A stretch of 64,000 nucleotides of DNA, taken from assembly GCF_947301925.1 (NCBI RefSeq), contig NZ_CAMYUE010000012.1:1-64000 (forward strand), read 5' to 3'. Positions 8,071 through 16,706 of the stretch are shown one piece after another. Origin of the DNA: an uncultured Ruminococcus sp. GTDB lineage: Bacteria > Bacillota > Clostridia > Oscillospirales > Ruminococcaceae. The notes below the pieces were generated by a model. That model was not told the DNA's origin. It did no database searches and saw only the letters and a list, made by a program, of their open reading frames with translations. Made by a program: the position numbers and the translations under genes. The first letter of the stretch is position 1, and each line of letters begins with the position of its first letter.

Positions 8071-10527
8071 ATGAATTTATCAATGAAATGGCTCGGCGAT
8101 TATGTTAAAGCCGATATGCCTATAAAGGATTTCTGCCATGCCCTCACCATGAGCGGCTCAAAGGTAGAATGCTATGAAAAAGAGGGAAGCAATATCTCCA
8201 ATGTGGTAGTTGGAAAGATACTCTCAAAGGGACCTCACGAGAATGCTGACGCCCTGTTCGTTTGTCAGGTGGACATCGGCGCGGAGGCTCCCATACAGAT
8301 AGTTACAAACGCAAAGAATGTCAAGGAGGGCGACCTGGTGCCCGTTGCTCTTGACGGAGCAGTGCTCCCCGAGGGTAAGATAAAGAAGTGCAAGATGCGC
8401 GGAGTAGAAAGCTTCGGTATGTTCTGCGGACTCGATACTCTCGGCCTCACAGCCCACGACTTCCCCTATGCAGACCCCGATGGCGTTTTCGTCATCGAGG
8501 AGGACTGCAAGATAGGCGAGGATATCCATACAGCTATCGGTCTTGACGATACTTCCGTTGAGTTCGAGATAACCTCCAACCGTCCCGACTGCCTCAGCGT
8601 TATCGGCCTTGCAAGAGAGACCGCCGCTACCTACGGCACAGAGCTGAAGGTGAAGGCTCCTGAATTCAAGGGCGTTGACGGCGATATCAACTCCATGCTG
8701 AAGGTGGATATCCACAACACAGAGAAGTGCCAGCGCTACTGCGCAGGTATCGTTAAGAACGTAAAGATAGGTCCCTCACCCAGATGGATGAGGGAGAGGC
8801 TCCGTGCAAGCGGCGTTCGTCCCATCAACAACTTCGTTGATATCACAAACTACGTTATGCTGGAATACGGCCAGCCCATGCACGCTTTCGACCTCCGTTA
8901 TGTTGAGGGAGCTCATATCAATGTCCGCAACGCAAAGAACGGCGAGAAGATAATGACTCTCGACGGCGTTGAGCGCGAACTCACAGAGGATATGCTGGTA
9001 ATCGCTGACGAGAAGAAGCCCGTTGCCGTTGCAGGTATCATGGGCGGCGAGTACAGCGGCATCATGGACGATACCACAACAGTGGTATTCGAGTCCGCAT
9101 ACTTCGAGCCCACACAGGTAAGACGTACATCAAAGGCTCTCCGCCTGAAGTCCGACGCCTCATCACGCTATGAGAAGGGCGTTGACAGACTCATCTCCAT
9201 GACCTGCCTGAAGCGTGCCTTCGAGCTCGTTGAGGAGCTTGGCGCAGGCGAGGTGCTTAACACGGTCATCGACTGCGACTACACAGACAAGACTCCCGCT
9301 ACGGTTGATTTCAGCGCAGAGTGGATAAACAATTTCCTCGGCACGGATATCTCCGAGGCTGACATGATAAAGTACCTTGAGCGCCTTGACTTCAAGGTGG
9401 AGAACGGCAGGGTGATAGCTCCTTCCTTCCGTATAGACATCGGCTGCAAGGCTGATATCGCAGAGGAGGTCGCCCGTATCTACGGCTACAACAACATTCC
9501 CTCAACAGACTTCCGCGGCGTTGCAAGAGCAGAGTTCACAGAGGAGCAGAAGTTCGCACGCACACTGAGAAATGCAGCAGTTGCTCTGGGCGGCTACGAG
9601 ATAGCTACTTATTCATTCGTATCGCCCAAGTATTTCGATAAGATAAAGCTCCCTGCCGACAGTAAGCTCCGCAAGGTAGTAAAGATAGTTAATCCTCTGG
9701 GCGAGGACACCAGCGTTATGAGAACATCTACTATTCCCTCCATGCTGGACGTGCTCTCCTTCAACTACAACAACCGAAACGAGAAGGCCTGCCTCTTTGA
9801 GATCGCAAAGGAGTACCTCCCCGCACAGGAGGAGAAGCCCTTTATCAACGGCGATACCCTTGCAAACAGCGGCATGCAGAAGCATAAGTACAGCTATTCT
9901 CTCCCCGATGAGCCCCAGAGACTCACTATCGGTATGTACGGCGGCGACGCTGATTTCTACACCCTCAAGGGCATGGTAGAGCAGCTCCTTGCAGAGCTGA
10001 AGATAGAGGACGTTGAGTATGTACGCGCAGGAGACTGCGAGGTATTCGACGAGAAGTACGCTCTCCACCCCGGCAGAAGCGCAGTCATCATCAAGGACGG
10101 CGCACATCTGGGTATCATGGGCGAGGTTCACCCCGAGGTTCAGGAGACCTATGAGATAGGCGTCAAGACCTACGTTGCAAAGCTGAATATCCCCGAGCTC
10201 ATGGCAGCTGCCGCTGACAAGATAACCTATCAGCCCCTGCCCAAGTTCCCTGCGACCACCCGTGACCTCAGTCTCCTTGTGGACGAGGATATGCCTGTTG
10301 CAGAGCTTGAAAAGGCTATCAAGGGCGCAGTAGGAAAGATACTTGAAAAGGTATCCCTCTTTGACGTATACCGAAGCGACGAAATGAAGCAGAACGGCAA
10401 GAAGAGCGTAGCTTACTCCATTTCCATGCGTTCACACGAGGGCACTCTCACCGACGAGCAGGCAGACGGCGCAATGAAGCGCGTACTGAAGGCTCTCAGT
10501 GCTATCGGCGCAGAGCTGAGAGGCTGA
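8071..10527 (+). CDS. pheT: Phenylalanyl-tRNA synthetase beta subunit
   Basis: Beta chain of PheRS, 818 residues, with the usual domain order: N-terminal EMAP/tRNA-binding fold (about residues 40-150, VVGKILSKGPHENADALFVCQVD), B3/B4 editing domain (about 200-400), B5 domain (about 405-475, ending in GYNNIP), degenerate class II core (about 490-690) and C-terminal ferredoxin-like anticodon domain (from KFPATTRDLSLLVDED, near 720). AAAGGAAA lies eight bases before ATG 8071. It is the last gene of the Phe T-box operon, and terminators follow at 10621 and 10684. Confidence 0.97.
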   Translation: MNLSMKWLGDYVKADMPIKDFCHALTMSGSKVECYEKEGSNISNVVVGKILSKGPHENADALFVCQVDIGAEAPIQIVTNAKNVKEGDLVPVALDGAVLPEGKIKKCKMRGVESFGMFCGLDTLGLTAHDFPYADPDGVFVIEEDCKIGEDIHTAIGLDDTSVEFEITSNRPDCLSVIGLARETAATYGTELKVKAPEFKGVDGDINSMLKVDIHNTEKCQRYCAGIVKNVKIGPSPRWMRERLRASGVRPINNFVDITNYVMLEYGQPMHAFDLRYVEGAHINVRNAKNGEKIMTLDGVERELTEDMLVIADEKKPVAVAGIMGGEYSGIMDDTTTVVFESAYFEPTQVRRTSKALRLKSDASSRYEKGVDRLISMTCLKRAFELVEELGAGEVLNTVIDCDYTDKTPATVDFSAEWINNFLGTDISEADMIKYLERLDFKVENGRVIAPSFRIDIGCKADIAEEVARIYGYNNIPSTDFRGVARAEFTEEQKFARTLRNAAVALGGYEIATYSFVSPKYFDKIKLPADSKLRKVVKIVNPLGEDTSVMRTSTIPSMLDVLSFNYNNRNEKACLFEIAKEYLPAQEEKPFINGDTLANSGMQKHKYSYSLPDEPQRLTIGMYGGDADFYTLKGMVEQLLAELKIEDVEYVRAGDCEVFDEKYALHPGRSAVIIKDGAHLGIMGEVHPEVQETYEIGVKTYVAKLNIPELMAAAADKITYQPLPKFPATTRDLSLLVDEDMPVAELEKAIKGAVGKILEKVSLFDVYRSDEMKQNGKKSVAYSISMRSHEGTLTDEQADGAMKRVLKALSAIGAELRG

Positions 10528-10620
10528 ACAGCGTGATGCTGACTGCCAAAGGCATATTGGCATTTATCAGTGTGTGATCCAGGTATATATGACCATTTGT
10601 CGTGTACACAGAATATTTAA

Positions 10621-10646
10621 GGGCGGATACTATCCGCCCTTTTTTA
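10621..10646 (+). terminator. Terminator after pheT
   Basis: GGGCGGATA (10621-10629), one-base loop, TATCCGCCC (10631-10639), then TTTTTTAT. The same palindrome recurs near 48653, so it also belongs to the short G+C-rich repeat class. Confidence 0.75.
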
Positions 10647-10685
10647 TGCAAAAAACAAATGCCTGAATTGCGCATTATAACATAA

Positions 10686-10722
10686 AAAGAGCCTGACAAT
10701 TTTTCGTGTCAGGCTCTTTATT
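10686..10722. terminator. Bidirectional terminator between pheT and the lipoprotein gene
   Basis: AAAGAGCCTGACA (10686-10698) pairs perfectly with TGTCAGGCTCTTT (10707-10719), with A and T tracts on the two sides. It serves the minus-strand gene ending at 10725 and can stop read-through from pheT. Confidence 0.85.
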
Positions 10723-10724
10723 AA

Positions 10725-11612
10725 TTACTGATAACTCGAAGTATCTCCGGTCATAACTGTGAAATCAAAACTTATGACCTTTGCATCTTCATCATTATAC
10801 CCAAAAGATGAAGTATATATGCTGTAGTTTCCAAAAAGGTTCTTTTCCTTGCTCTTTGTGCGTAATTCGTAATGTGAAGTACTGAACATACCTTTCGGCT
10901 GATCCCAGAAAACATCGGGCTCAAAACATAATGAGAAGTTTGCGTCGTCAAGGCTGATATGCTTATATCCTAAGTTTTCCAGAAACTCCGGCAAATTTGA
11001 ATATGTAAAATCTTCGGGCTGATATGTGATTCCCTGCGGATACCAGCAGGCATTAGCTCTCTTAGTATCCAGACCGGCAAAGATAAAGTATACTATAGCA
11101 TCACCAACACTTGACTTTTCTTCGCTGTTTGACATATAGTTTATATGAACTATAACATTCGGGTCAGTCACAGAAACAAGCTCTGCTTTGCCTTCTTTTC
11201 CGGGGTCTAATAAGCCATCGGGATTTATTACAGACATATCATACCTGTCACCGAATTCCTCGATGAACTGATCAACAGTATAATATCCGCCGATCTTGAA
11301 AACATCATTTCCTATCTGAACAAGTCCTGATGAGAAATCGGCATTCAGTATTTCCTCTGTAGGCTCATAGGAAGCCTCATCTTCTGTTGTGGTCTCGGCT
11401 TCTGTTGTCTCTTCCTTGTCAATCTCCTTGACAGCATCTGCAAAAGCCTCTTCAAGTTCCTTTTCGTCAGTGTTGTCTAAAGCCTGCTCTACCTTCTTGT
11501 CGTCATACTTTTTACCATTTTTGCTTTCCTTTTCATCGCCGCAGCTTGTCATTGATACCGCACTCATGCAGACTGCAAGAGCAAATGCAGCTATTTTTGT
11601 GAACTTTTTCAT
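10725..11612 (-). CDS. Lipoprotein of unknown function
   Basis: The 295-residue protein has a lipoprotein signal ending in VSMTSC, followed by a Lys/Glu/Thr-rich stalk (about residues 20-85) and a globular region from about residue 90 (NADFSSGLVQIGNDVFKIGGYYTVDQFIEEFGDRYDM). GNDVFKIG followed by TVDQFIEEFG recalls small secreted domains common in Clostridia, but I cannot name a family. ATG 11612 is chosen because GAAAGGA is ten bases upstream, while the in-frame ATG at 11621 touches it. Confidence 0.8.
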   Translation of the reverse strand: MKKFTKIAAFALAVCMSAVSMTSCGDEKESKNGKKYDDKKVEQALDNTDEKELEEAFADAVKEIDKEETTEAETTTEDEASYEPTEEILNADFSSGLVQIGNDVFKIGGYYTVDQFIEEFGDRYDMSVINPDGLLDPGKEGKAELVSVTDPNVIVHINYMSNSEEKSSVGDAIVYFIFAGLDTKRANACWYPQGITYQPEDFTYSNLPEFLENLGYKHISLDDANFSLCFEPDVFWDQPKGMFSTSHYELRTKSKEKNLFGNYSIYTSSFGYNDEDAKVISFDFTVMTGDTSSYQ

Positions 11613-11902
11613 TTTAACCATTTCCTTTCGCGTTTAAAAATATAGAATAATTATAGTGCTGTTTTGTGACAAAATTGCGTAATTGCCTATAATTCGGCAA
11701 CAATGCATAAATATATCGACAAAAGTCGCAACTATTGAACAGTGGAGCCTTTCAGCTTCCCTCTTTTCACTTTTTAGACAAGCGGAAACGGGAAAAGTCT
11801 CACAGGAAAGCATATCTTTGTATGCTTGTACAAATATCATTTCCGTATAATGTTTGAATTTGTGCGGATGCACAACAAGCCGCCCTGTCGTGCCATGAAA
11901 TG

Positions 11903-11935
11903 ACAGTTGCAGAAAACCTGCAACTGTGTTATAAT
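11903..11935 (+). promoter_or_regulatory. Promoter overlapped by a perfect palindrome
   Basis: TTGCAG (11907-11912), 17-base spacer, TATAAT (11930-11935), upstream of the DUF3810 gene. ACAGTTGCAG (11903-11912) and CTGCAACTGT (11918-11927) are perfect 10-base inverted arms around AAAAC, covering the -35 box and most of the spacer. This is the expected place for a repressor operator. The rest of 11640-11900 shows no gene. Confidence 0.75.
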
Positions 11936-11967
11936 AGTATGTAATACGGACCGCGGAGGGGATATCC

Positions 11968-13062
11968 ATGAAAAAGAGATACAGCATACCGCTCATCATT
12001 ATAGGTGCAATGGTGATACTGAATATCATAGCGCGGCTGAGCCGTTCCTTTGCGGACTTCTATGTGACTCACATATTCCACTGCATATCCACGGCAGTTT
12101 CAGCCGTTACGGGACTTCTGCCCTTTTCGCTGGGCGAGATGCTGACTGTTGCGGCGGTAGCGCTTGTCATCATCGGTATACCGCTGTTCCTTATCCTGCT
12201 CATATTCAGAAAGGGCAAGCGCCGCGCAACGGCCGCCTTTGCAGGAACTCTTGCGCTGTGGATACTGTGCTACATAGTCACCACCGAGACCATGAACTGC
12301 TTTATCATGTATCAGTGTACCCCCGTTTCCGAGAAGTATTTCCCCGACGCACATCAGCACACCGACGAGGAGCTGACTGAGCTTTACGGCATACTGATAA
12401 ACGAGTGCAATGAACTGGCTAAGCAGGTACACCGCGACGAAAACGGCTGCTTCGATGTCACCTGCGACATAAACGCAGAGGCAAAAAAGGCCATGAAGAA
12501 GGCAGGAGAGAAATACCCTCAGCTCCGCGGATTTTATCCCGACCCCAAGCCCATACAGTTCTCATACTTTATGAGCCAGTCCCACCTGACGGGCATATAC
12601 CTGCCCTACACCATAGAGGCCAACTATAACGACGATATGGTGCGGGCCAATCTTCCCGCAACGGTATGCCACGAGCTGGCGCACCTGAAGGGCTTTATTC
12701 AGGAGGACGAGGCCAATTTCATGGCATTCGTGGCGGCAACGGGCAGCGATAACGTGGAATTCCGCTATGCAGGCTATCTGGACGCTCTTGAGTATGTACA
12801 TAACACGGTCTGGGAAAACGAGGTGGAGGAGGCCTATCCGCTCTCCGACACCATATCCGATGAAGTGCTCCGCGACTGGTTCAGGTTCATGCCCGAGAAT
12901 TACTGGGAGGACAACGCGGACAAGGAGGTAATATCCACCGAGACGGTCAGCGAGGCCTCCACGGCGGCAATAGACACAAATATAAAAATGAACGGCAGAG
13001 ATGACGGCATAAAGGCCTATTCCATGGTAGTCGATCTGCTGCTGGACTACTATTACCCATAA
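11968..13062 (+). CDS. DUF3810 membrane protein with zinc-protease motif
   Basis: A 364-residue protein with three hydrophobic helices in the first 110 residues (about 7-23, 49-78, 86-103) and a large soluble region. TVCHELAHLKGF near residue 230 with a downstream QEDEANF is a HExxH-plus-Glu zinc-binding arrangement, as in the DUF3810 family (predicted metallopeptidases). The substrate is unknown. GGAGGGG lies seven or so bases before ATG 11968. It has its own promoter at 11907, with a palindrome that suggests dedicated control. Confidence 0.88.
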   Translation: MKKRYSIPLIIIGAMVILNIIARLSRSFADFYVTHIFHCISTAVSAVTGLLPFSLGEMLTVAAVALVIIGIPLFLILLIFRKGKRRATAAFAGTLALWILCYIVTTETMNCFIMYQCTPVSEKYFPDAHQHTDEELTELYGILINECNELAKQVHRDENGCFDVTCDINAEAKKAMKKAGEKYPQLRGFYPDPKPIQFSYFMSQSHLTGIYLPYTIEANYNDDMVRANLPATVCHELAHLKGFIQEDEANFMAFVAATGSDNVEFRYAGYLDALEYVHNTVWENEVEEAYPLSDTISDEVLRDWFRFMPENYWEDNADKEVISTETVSEASTAAIDTNIKMNGRDDGIKAYSMVVDLLLDYYYP

Positions 13063-13223
13063 ATCATAATCTGTAATTGCATGGATTGGTATTTCCGTGC
13101 AGGGAAAGCCGTCCCCCGGCGTACCGCCGGTTACAGTCATTTATAATAAACATGAATTCTGCTGACGGCAAATGGCCGTCACTACAAGTAGAAATTATGA
13201 ATTACACAACAGGAGAAAACAGA

Positions 13224-14312
13224 ATGAAAAAGATCATTGCAGGACTCATTGCCCTTACAGCTGCGGTTTGCAGCATGACATCATGTACAGACAATAAGTC
13301 CGGAAACAGTAAGGAAGGCACGAAAAAATCCTCCGTGCAGCAGACCACCGAAGGTACAGTACCTGATGCAGATTACGACCGTACGGATATGGGGGAGACC
13401 ATCGGGGCATTCATTGACGCATTCAATGCAAGGGATTACAAAAAGACCTTTGAGATGCAGATGCCTGACGGTATAATGGACGTTATGGAGGTCGTGGCCA
13501 GGACGGAAGACGCAAGGGGACAGTCGGTCGAGGAGCTTATAAAGGGATATCAGGATGTTTTTTATAAAGATGCGGAGGACAATAAAATTGATTTCAAAGG
13601 CATAAAAAAGACGGAGCCCGTGAACGAGTCCGAAATGGCAAGCCTGAGCTTTTCTTTCGATATGTACGAATGGATGGTCGATTATGTAGCCGATAACGGC
13701 GGAGTTGAAGGAGTTGATCCTGAAAAACTCAATGAGTCGTTCAACAATATCGATATAGATGACATTTCAGGCCCTTCAAATATTACCGAGGCATATTTTG
13801 TCACCGTAGAACTCGGAGATCATGAGACAGGCGGGACATACGAAGGTGTGTTTTACCTTTTGGGATATAAGGGCGGCTGGAAGATCAATGCCCAGTATCT
13901 TCAGGGGATCGGGATCAGAGCCGAAGAATCCGATATGAACGAGGAAGCTGAGAATCTCTATAAAGCTGCAATGGTGTCGCTGGCGGAAATGGACGAGGAG
14001 GGCGTTCTCGGCGATACATCGGCAGGTCTCATCATCAGCTCGGACGAGACAAAGGATCTCGGCGTGCCGGAGGACTTCGACCCGGAGAGGTTCCGTAAAA
14101 AGCTTGGATCGTATTATCCCGATGCCGCAAGCGAGGACAGAGTATGGTTTGTGGAGATAAAGGACGGCCGCACAGTATTTGCCGCTGTATACGATACGGG
14201 AAATGCCGCTGTTGCTGGTCACTATCCCGATGTGACAGCTGACGGTTCACAGTATGACGGCATGACCTATGACGAGATTTATGACAAATTCTGCCGTGAA
14301 ATAAACGGCTGA
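13224..14312 (+). CDS. Lipoprotein, paralogue of next gene
   Basis: A 362-residue lipoprotein (signal ending CSMTSC, then a Ser/Lys/Thr stalk). The mature part begins with AFIDAFNARDYKKTFEMQMPDG near residue 55 and ends with MTYDEIYDKFCREING. The next gene has the same elements (KFIDAYNSEDYKKTF, MEYDEIYRKYCEGLGG) and nearly the same signal peptide, so the two are tandem duplicates. AGGAGAA precedes ATG 13224; earlier in-frame codons have no ribosome site. The fold may be an NTF2/DUF4878-like secreted domain, but that is only a pattern impression. Confidence 0.85.
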   Translation: MKKIIAGLIALTAAVCSMTSCTDNKSGNSKEGTKKSSVQQTTEGTVPDADYDRTDMGETIGAFIDAFNARDYKKTFEMQMPDGIMDVMEVVARTEDARGQSVEELIKGYQDVFYKDAEDNKIDFKGIKKTEPVNESEMASLSFSFDMYEWMVDYVADNGGVEGVDPEKLNESFNNIDIDDISGPSNITEAYFVTVELGDHETGGTYEGVFYLLGYKGGWKINAQYLQGIGIRAEESDMNEEAENLYKAAMVSLAEMDEEGVLGDTSAGLIISSDETKDLGVPEDFDPERFRKKLGSYYPDAASEDRVWFVEIKDGRTVFAAVYDTGNAAVAGHYPDVTADGSQYDGMTYDEIYDKFCREING

Positions 14313-14343
14313 ACATATTATATCAGTAAAAGGAGATAAAAAA

Positions 14344-15477
14344 ATGAAAAAGATCATCGCAGGGTTCATCGCCCTTACAGCTGCGTTTTGCAGTATGACA
14401 GCCTGCTCAGATAGCACTAAGGACGAGAAGGACAGCAAAGCTTCGGAGCCCGTCACAGAGCAGGTGACTGACGAGATCACCACCGACGAGGTCACCACTG
14501 ATGACTCCGAGGAGGAGACAACCGCACCGAAGGCTGCCGATACAAAGGAGCTGGAGGCTGTAATGAAGAAGTTTATCGACGCATACAACTCAGAGGATTA
14601 CAAAAAGACCTTCAAGCTGACCATGCCCGAGGGAACGGATAAGGTGTTCAAGGCCTTACTGAATACGTCTTCGCTCCAGGAGGAATACGACGGTGTTTCC
14701 GAGGACGAAATGATAAAGGACTCCCAGTCGTCGCTGTTTCTCGGCAAAAAGGAAGGAGACCTGATACTCGGCGACATACTGAAGGCAGAGCCTCTCAACG
14801 AAATGGAGGAATACGATCTGAAGTCGGATCTGTCCCTGATAGCATGGTGCGCGGACTATATCGACAAGAACGGCGGTATCGACGCTGTTGACGGCGATGA
14901 AATGGTAAACCAGATGATTGATCTCTGCGAGGACGACCTTATATCCATGGTCGATCTCACAGAGGCCTACTACCTCACATTCGAGCTTGAATACGAGCCT
15001 ACTGGCGAGAAGAACGAAGGCTATGCCACAGTTTACCGCGTAAACGGCGGAGAGTGGAAGGTGAGCGCCAATGATTTCAAAGGCATAGATACAAGAGGCG
15101 CAGAAAAAAGGCTTGACACCGAGGCAAGCAGCATATCCAAGGCTGCCAATACTGCTCTTGTTGAAATGGACGAGAGAGGTCTTCTTCCCGTCACCGATGA
15201 AAAGTTTATCGTATCCTCCGACGGCAGCAGGGACATGAATGTGCCCGATGACTTCGATGCGGAGCAGTTCAAAAAGCTCATGAAGAATTACTACGAATCC
15301 GAAAATGAGTGGTTTATCAAGATCTATGGCGGCTGCGCATTTGAGGTCGCCGTGTGTGATCCCGAAAAACCGCACGCTGTAGGCACCTATCCTCCATCTG
15401 ATAACGCAGACTTTGAATACGAAGGCATGGAGTATGATGAGATCTACAGGAAGTACTGCGAGGGACTGGGCGGCTGA
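14344..15477 (+). CDS. Lipoprotein, paralogue of previous gene
   Basis: A 377-residue lipoprotein with lipobox CSMTAC and a Thr/Glu/Asp-rich stalk (about residues 25-65), longer than in its neighbour. The mature domain aligns by eye with the 13224-14312 product along its whole length, including the DEKFIVSSDGSRDMNVPDDFD segment (compare GLIISSDETKDLGVPEDFD). AAAGGAG is placed well for ATG 14344. The gap to the first copy is 31 bases, so both are probably on one transcript. Function unknown. Confidence 0.85.
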   Translation: MKKIIAGFIALTAAFCSMTACSDSTKDEKDSKASEPVTEQVTDEITTDEVTTDDSEEETTAPKAADTKELEAVMKKFIDAYNSEDYKKTFKLTMPEGTDKVFKALLNTSSLQEEYDGVSEDEMIKDSQSSLFLGKKEGDLILGDILKAEPLNEMEEYDLKSDLSLIAWCADYIDKNGGIDAVDGDEMVNQMIDLCEDDLISMVDLTEAYYLTFELEYEPTGEKNEGYATVYRVNGGEWKVSANDFKGIDTRGAEKRLDTEASSISKAANTALVEMDERGLLPVTDEKFIVSSDGSRDMNVPDDFDAEQFKKLMKNYYESENEWFIKIYGGCAFEVAVCDPEKPHAVGTYPPSDNADFEYEGMEYDEIYRKYCEGLGG

Positions 15478-15505
15478 TGACCTGATCCGTGCATACGGCG
15501 AAGCT

Positions 15506-15542
15506 CCTCCGAATATACTTTCAGTATCAAGTAATTCGGAGG
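15506..15542 (+). promoter_or_regulatory. Hairpin sequestering the yabP Shine-Dalgarno site
   Basis: CCTCCGAAT (15506-15514) is perfectly complementary to ATTCGGAGG (15534-15542), and GGAGG in the second arm is the yabP ribosome site. An inner stem of ATACT (15515-15519) and AGTAT (15523-15527) extends the helix. Folding would hide the ribosome site from ribosomes arriving on read-through transcripts. Confidence 0.7.
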
Positions 15543-15549
15543 TAGCACC

Positions 15550-15828
15550 ATGCAGGACAAGACCGTAAAGAAGGACCAGAACATAATCCTCGAAAACCGC
15601 AGAAGCATGACTATATCGGGCATAACCGACGTTGACAGCTTCGACGAGAGAGAGATAAGCCTCTATACTCAGCTGGGAGAGCTCATCGTCAAGGGGCGGG
15701 AGCTCCATATCGACTCCATGAGCGTCGAGACCGGAGATATGACCATAACAGGCGAGATACAGGCCATGATCTACGGCGACAGCGACAGAAAGGGACCCGT
15801 TTCCGCACTGGGCAGGCTCTTCAGATGA
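15550..15828 (+). CDS. yabP: Sporulation protein YabP
   Basis: A 92-residue protein with the YabP pattern: NIILENRRSMTISGITDVDSFDE at the N terminus, then LGELIVKGRELHIDSMSVETGDMTITGEI. In Bacillus it is a sporulation-sigma-dependent protein needed for cortex formation, with YabQ. It overlaps yabQ by four bases (ATGA) and starts the conserved yabP-yabQ-divIC-yabR order. Its ribosome site is embedded in a hairpin. Confidence 0.92.
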   Translation: MQDKTVKKDQNIILENRRSMTISGITDVDSFDEREISLYTQLGELIVKGRELHIDSMSVETGDMTITGEIQAMIYGDSDRKGPVSALGRLFR

Positions 15829-16370
15829 GCATAACGGAAAACTTCCTCACGGTAAGCGAGGAGCTGCGTCTATTCGGCATATCCTGCCTTGTGGGAGCCG
15901 CTCTTGGCGCGGTATACGACGTTTTTCGCGCATTCCGCCTGATATTTCCCCATAACAGCATACTTACAGCTTTTGAGGACATACTTTTCTTCTGCATTTA
16001 CGCCGTGACCCTCTCCGTCTTTTCGGCGGTTTTTGCAGGAGGTGAAACAAGGCTGTACTACGCTGTGGGGAACCTTATAGGCTTTGCACTGTACATGGCT
16101 CTTGTGGGCAGCGTCGTAATGGGCACTCTCCGCAGACTTCTGACGCTTCTGGGAGCTGTTCTGAAGCTGATTTTTCGCCCTGTGAAAGCTATTTATACAC
16201 TACTTGGTAAAAAACTACTGCTCAAATTTGTGGGTTTTATCCAAATTATAGTTAAACCACTTAAAAAAATAAAAATAGTATTGCTAAACAGGCGGAATCT
16301 GTTGTATAATAAAATGGAAAATAAAAAGAGAAAGAACGTGAAAAGCGTTGTCGAAAAAAATGAGACATGA
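15825..16370 (+). CDS. yabQ: Spore cortex biosynthesis protein YabQ
   Basis: A 181-residue membrane protein with hydrophobic helices at about residues 14-32, 45-66 and 78-103, and a highly basic C terminus (KKIKIVLLNRRNLL, then NKKRKNVKSV). The N-terminal half, with LGAVYDVFRAFR near residue 26, is characteristic of YabQ, which is localised to the forespore membrane in Bacillus. It overlaps yabP by four bases and divIC by eleven. Confidence 0.9.
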   Translation: MSITENFLTVSEELRLFGISCLVGAALGAVYDVFRAFRLIFPHNSILTAFEDILFFCIYAVTLSVFSAVFAGGETRLYYAVGNLIGFALYMALVGSVVMGTLRRLLTLLGAVLKLIFRPVKAIYTLLGKKLLLKFVGFIQIIVKPLKKIKIVLLNRRNLLYNKMENKKRKNVKSVVEKNET

Positions 16371-16662
16371 AAAGCAGAGAAAAAAGTGTCTGTTCAACCG
16401 CGGTCTTGTTAGACTTGCGGCTCTGGCCGTAGTAATGGGCTGCGGAGTGCTTATCGCAACCACGCTCAGGGACTGCGCCGAAAAAGAGGAGCAGATGGAG
16501 CTCATACAGACAAAAATAGATTCATACGAGACCGAAAATGCCGAGCTGCAGCGTGTCCTTGACAGTGACGACCTCAACGCTTACATGGAAAAGGTCGCAC
16601 TTGAGGAGAGAGGCTATGCCTATCCCGACGAGCGCAGGTTCTACGACACTACAAGGGATTAA
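16360..16662 (+). CDS. divIC: Septum formation initiator DivIC/FtsB-like
   Basis: A 100-residue bitopic protein: basic cytoplasmic tail (MRHEKQRKKCLFNRG), one transmembrane helix (about residues 17-34) and an external coiled coil (EKEEQMELIQTKIDSYETENAELQ) ending in the short hydrophobic segment typical of FtsB/DivIC. It joins the division complex with FtsL and DivIB. The ATG at 16360 lies inside the yabQ 3' end; an in-frame TTG at 16348 is possible, and neither has a strong ribosome site, so coupling to yabQ is likely. Confidence 0.88.
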   Translation: MRHEKQRKKCLFNRGLVRLAALAVVMGCGVLIATTLRDCAEKEEQMELIQTKIDSYETENAELQRVLDSDDLNAYMEKVALEERGYAYPDERRFYDTTRD

Positions 16663-16706
16663 TAGATTCCGTGGGACGGGATCATAAAAAGGAGTTATAA
16701 ATTAGT

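Noticed and set aside
11640-11900. Possible gene or promoter in the AT-rich stretch between the lipoprotein and DUF3810 genes
   Set aside because: Only short frames without ribosome sites; a TATAAT-like box for the minus gene exists near 11650 but has no convincing -35 partner.
13077-13223. Upstream extension of the lipoprotein gene start
   Set aside because: The extension has no ribosome site and would put a 49-residue tail before an obvious lipoprotein signal peptide; ATG 13224 has AGGAGAA.
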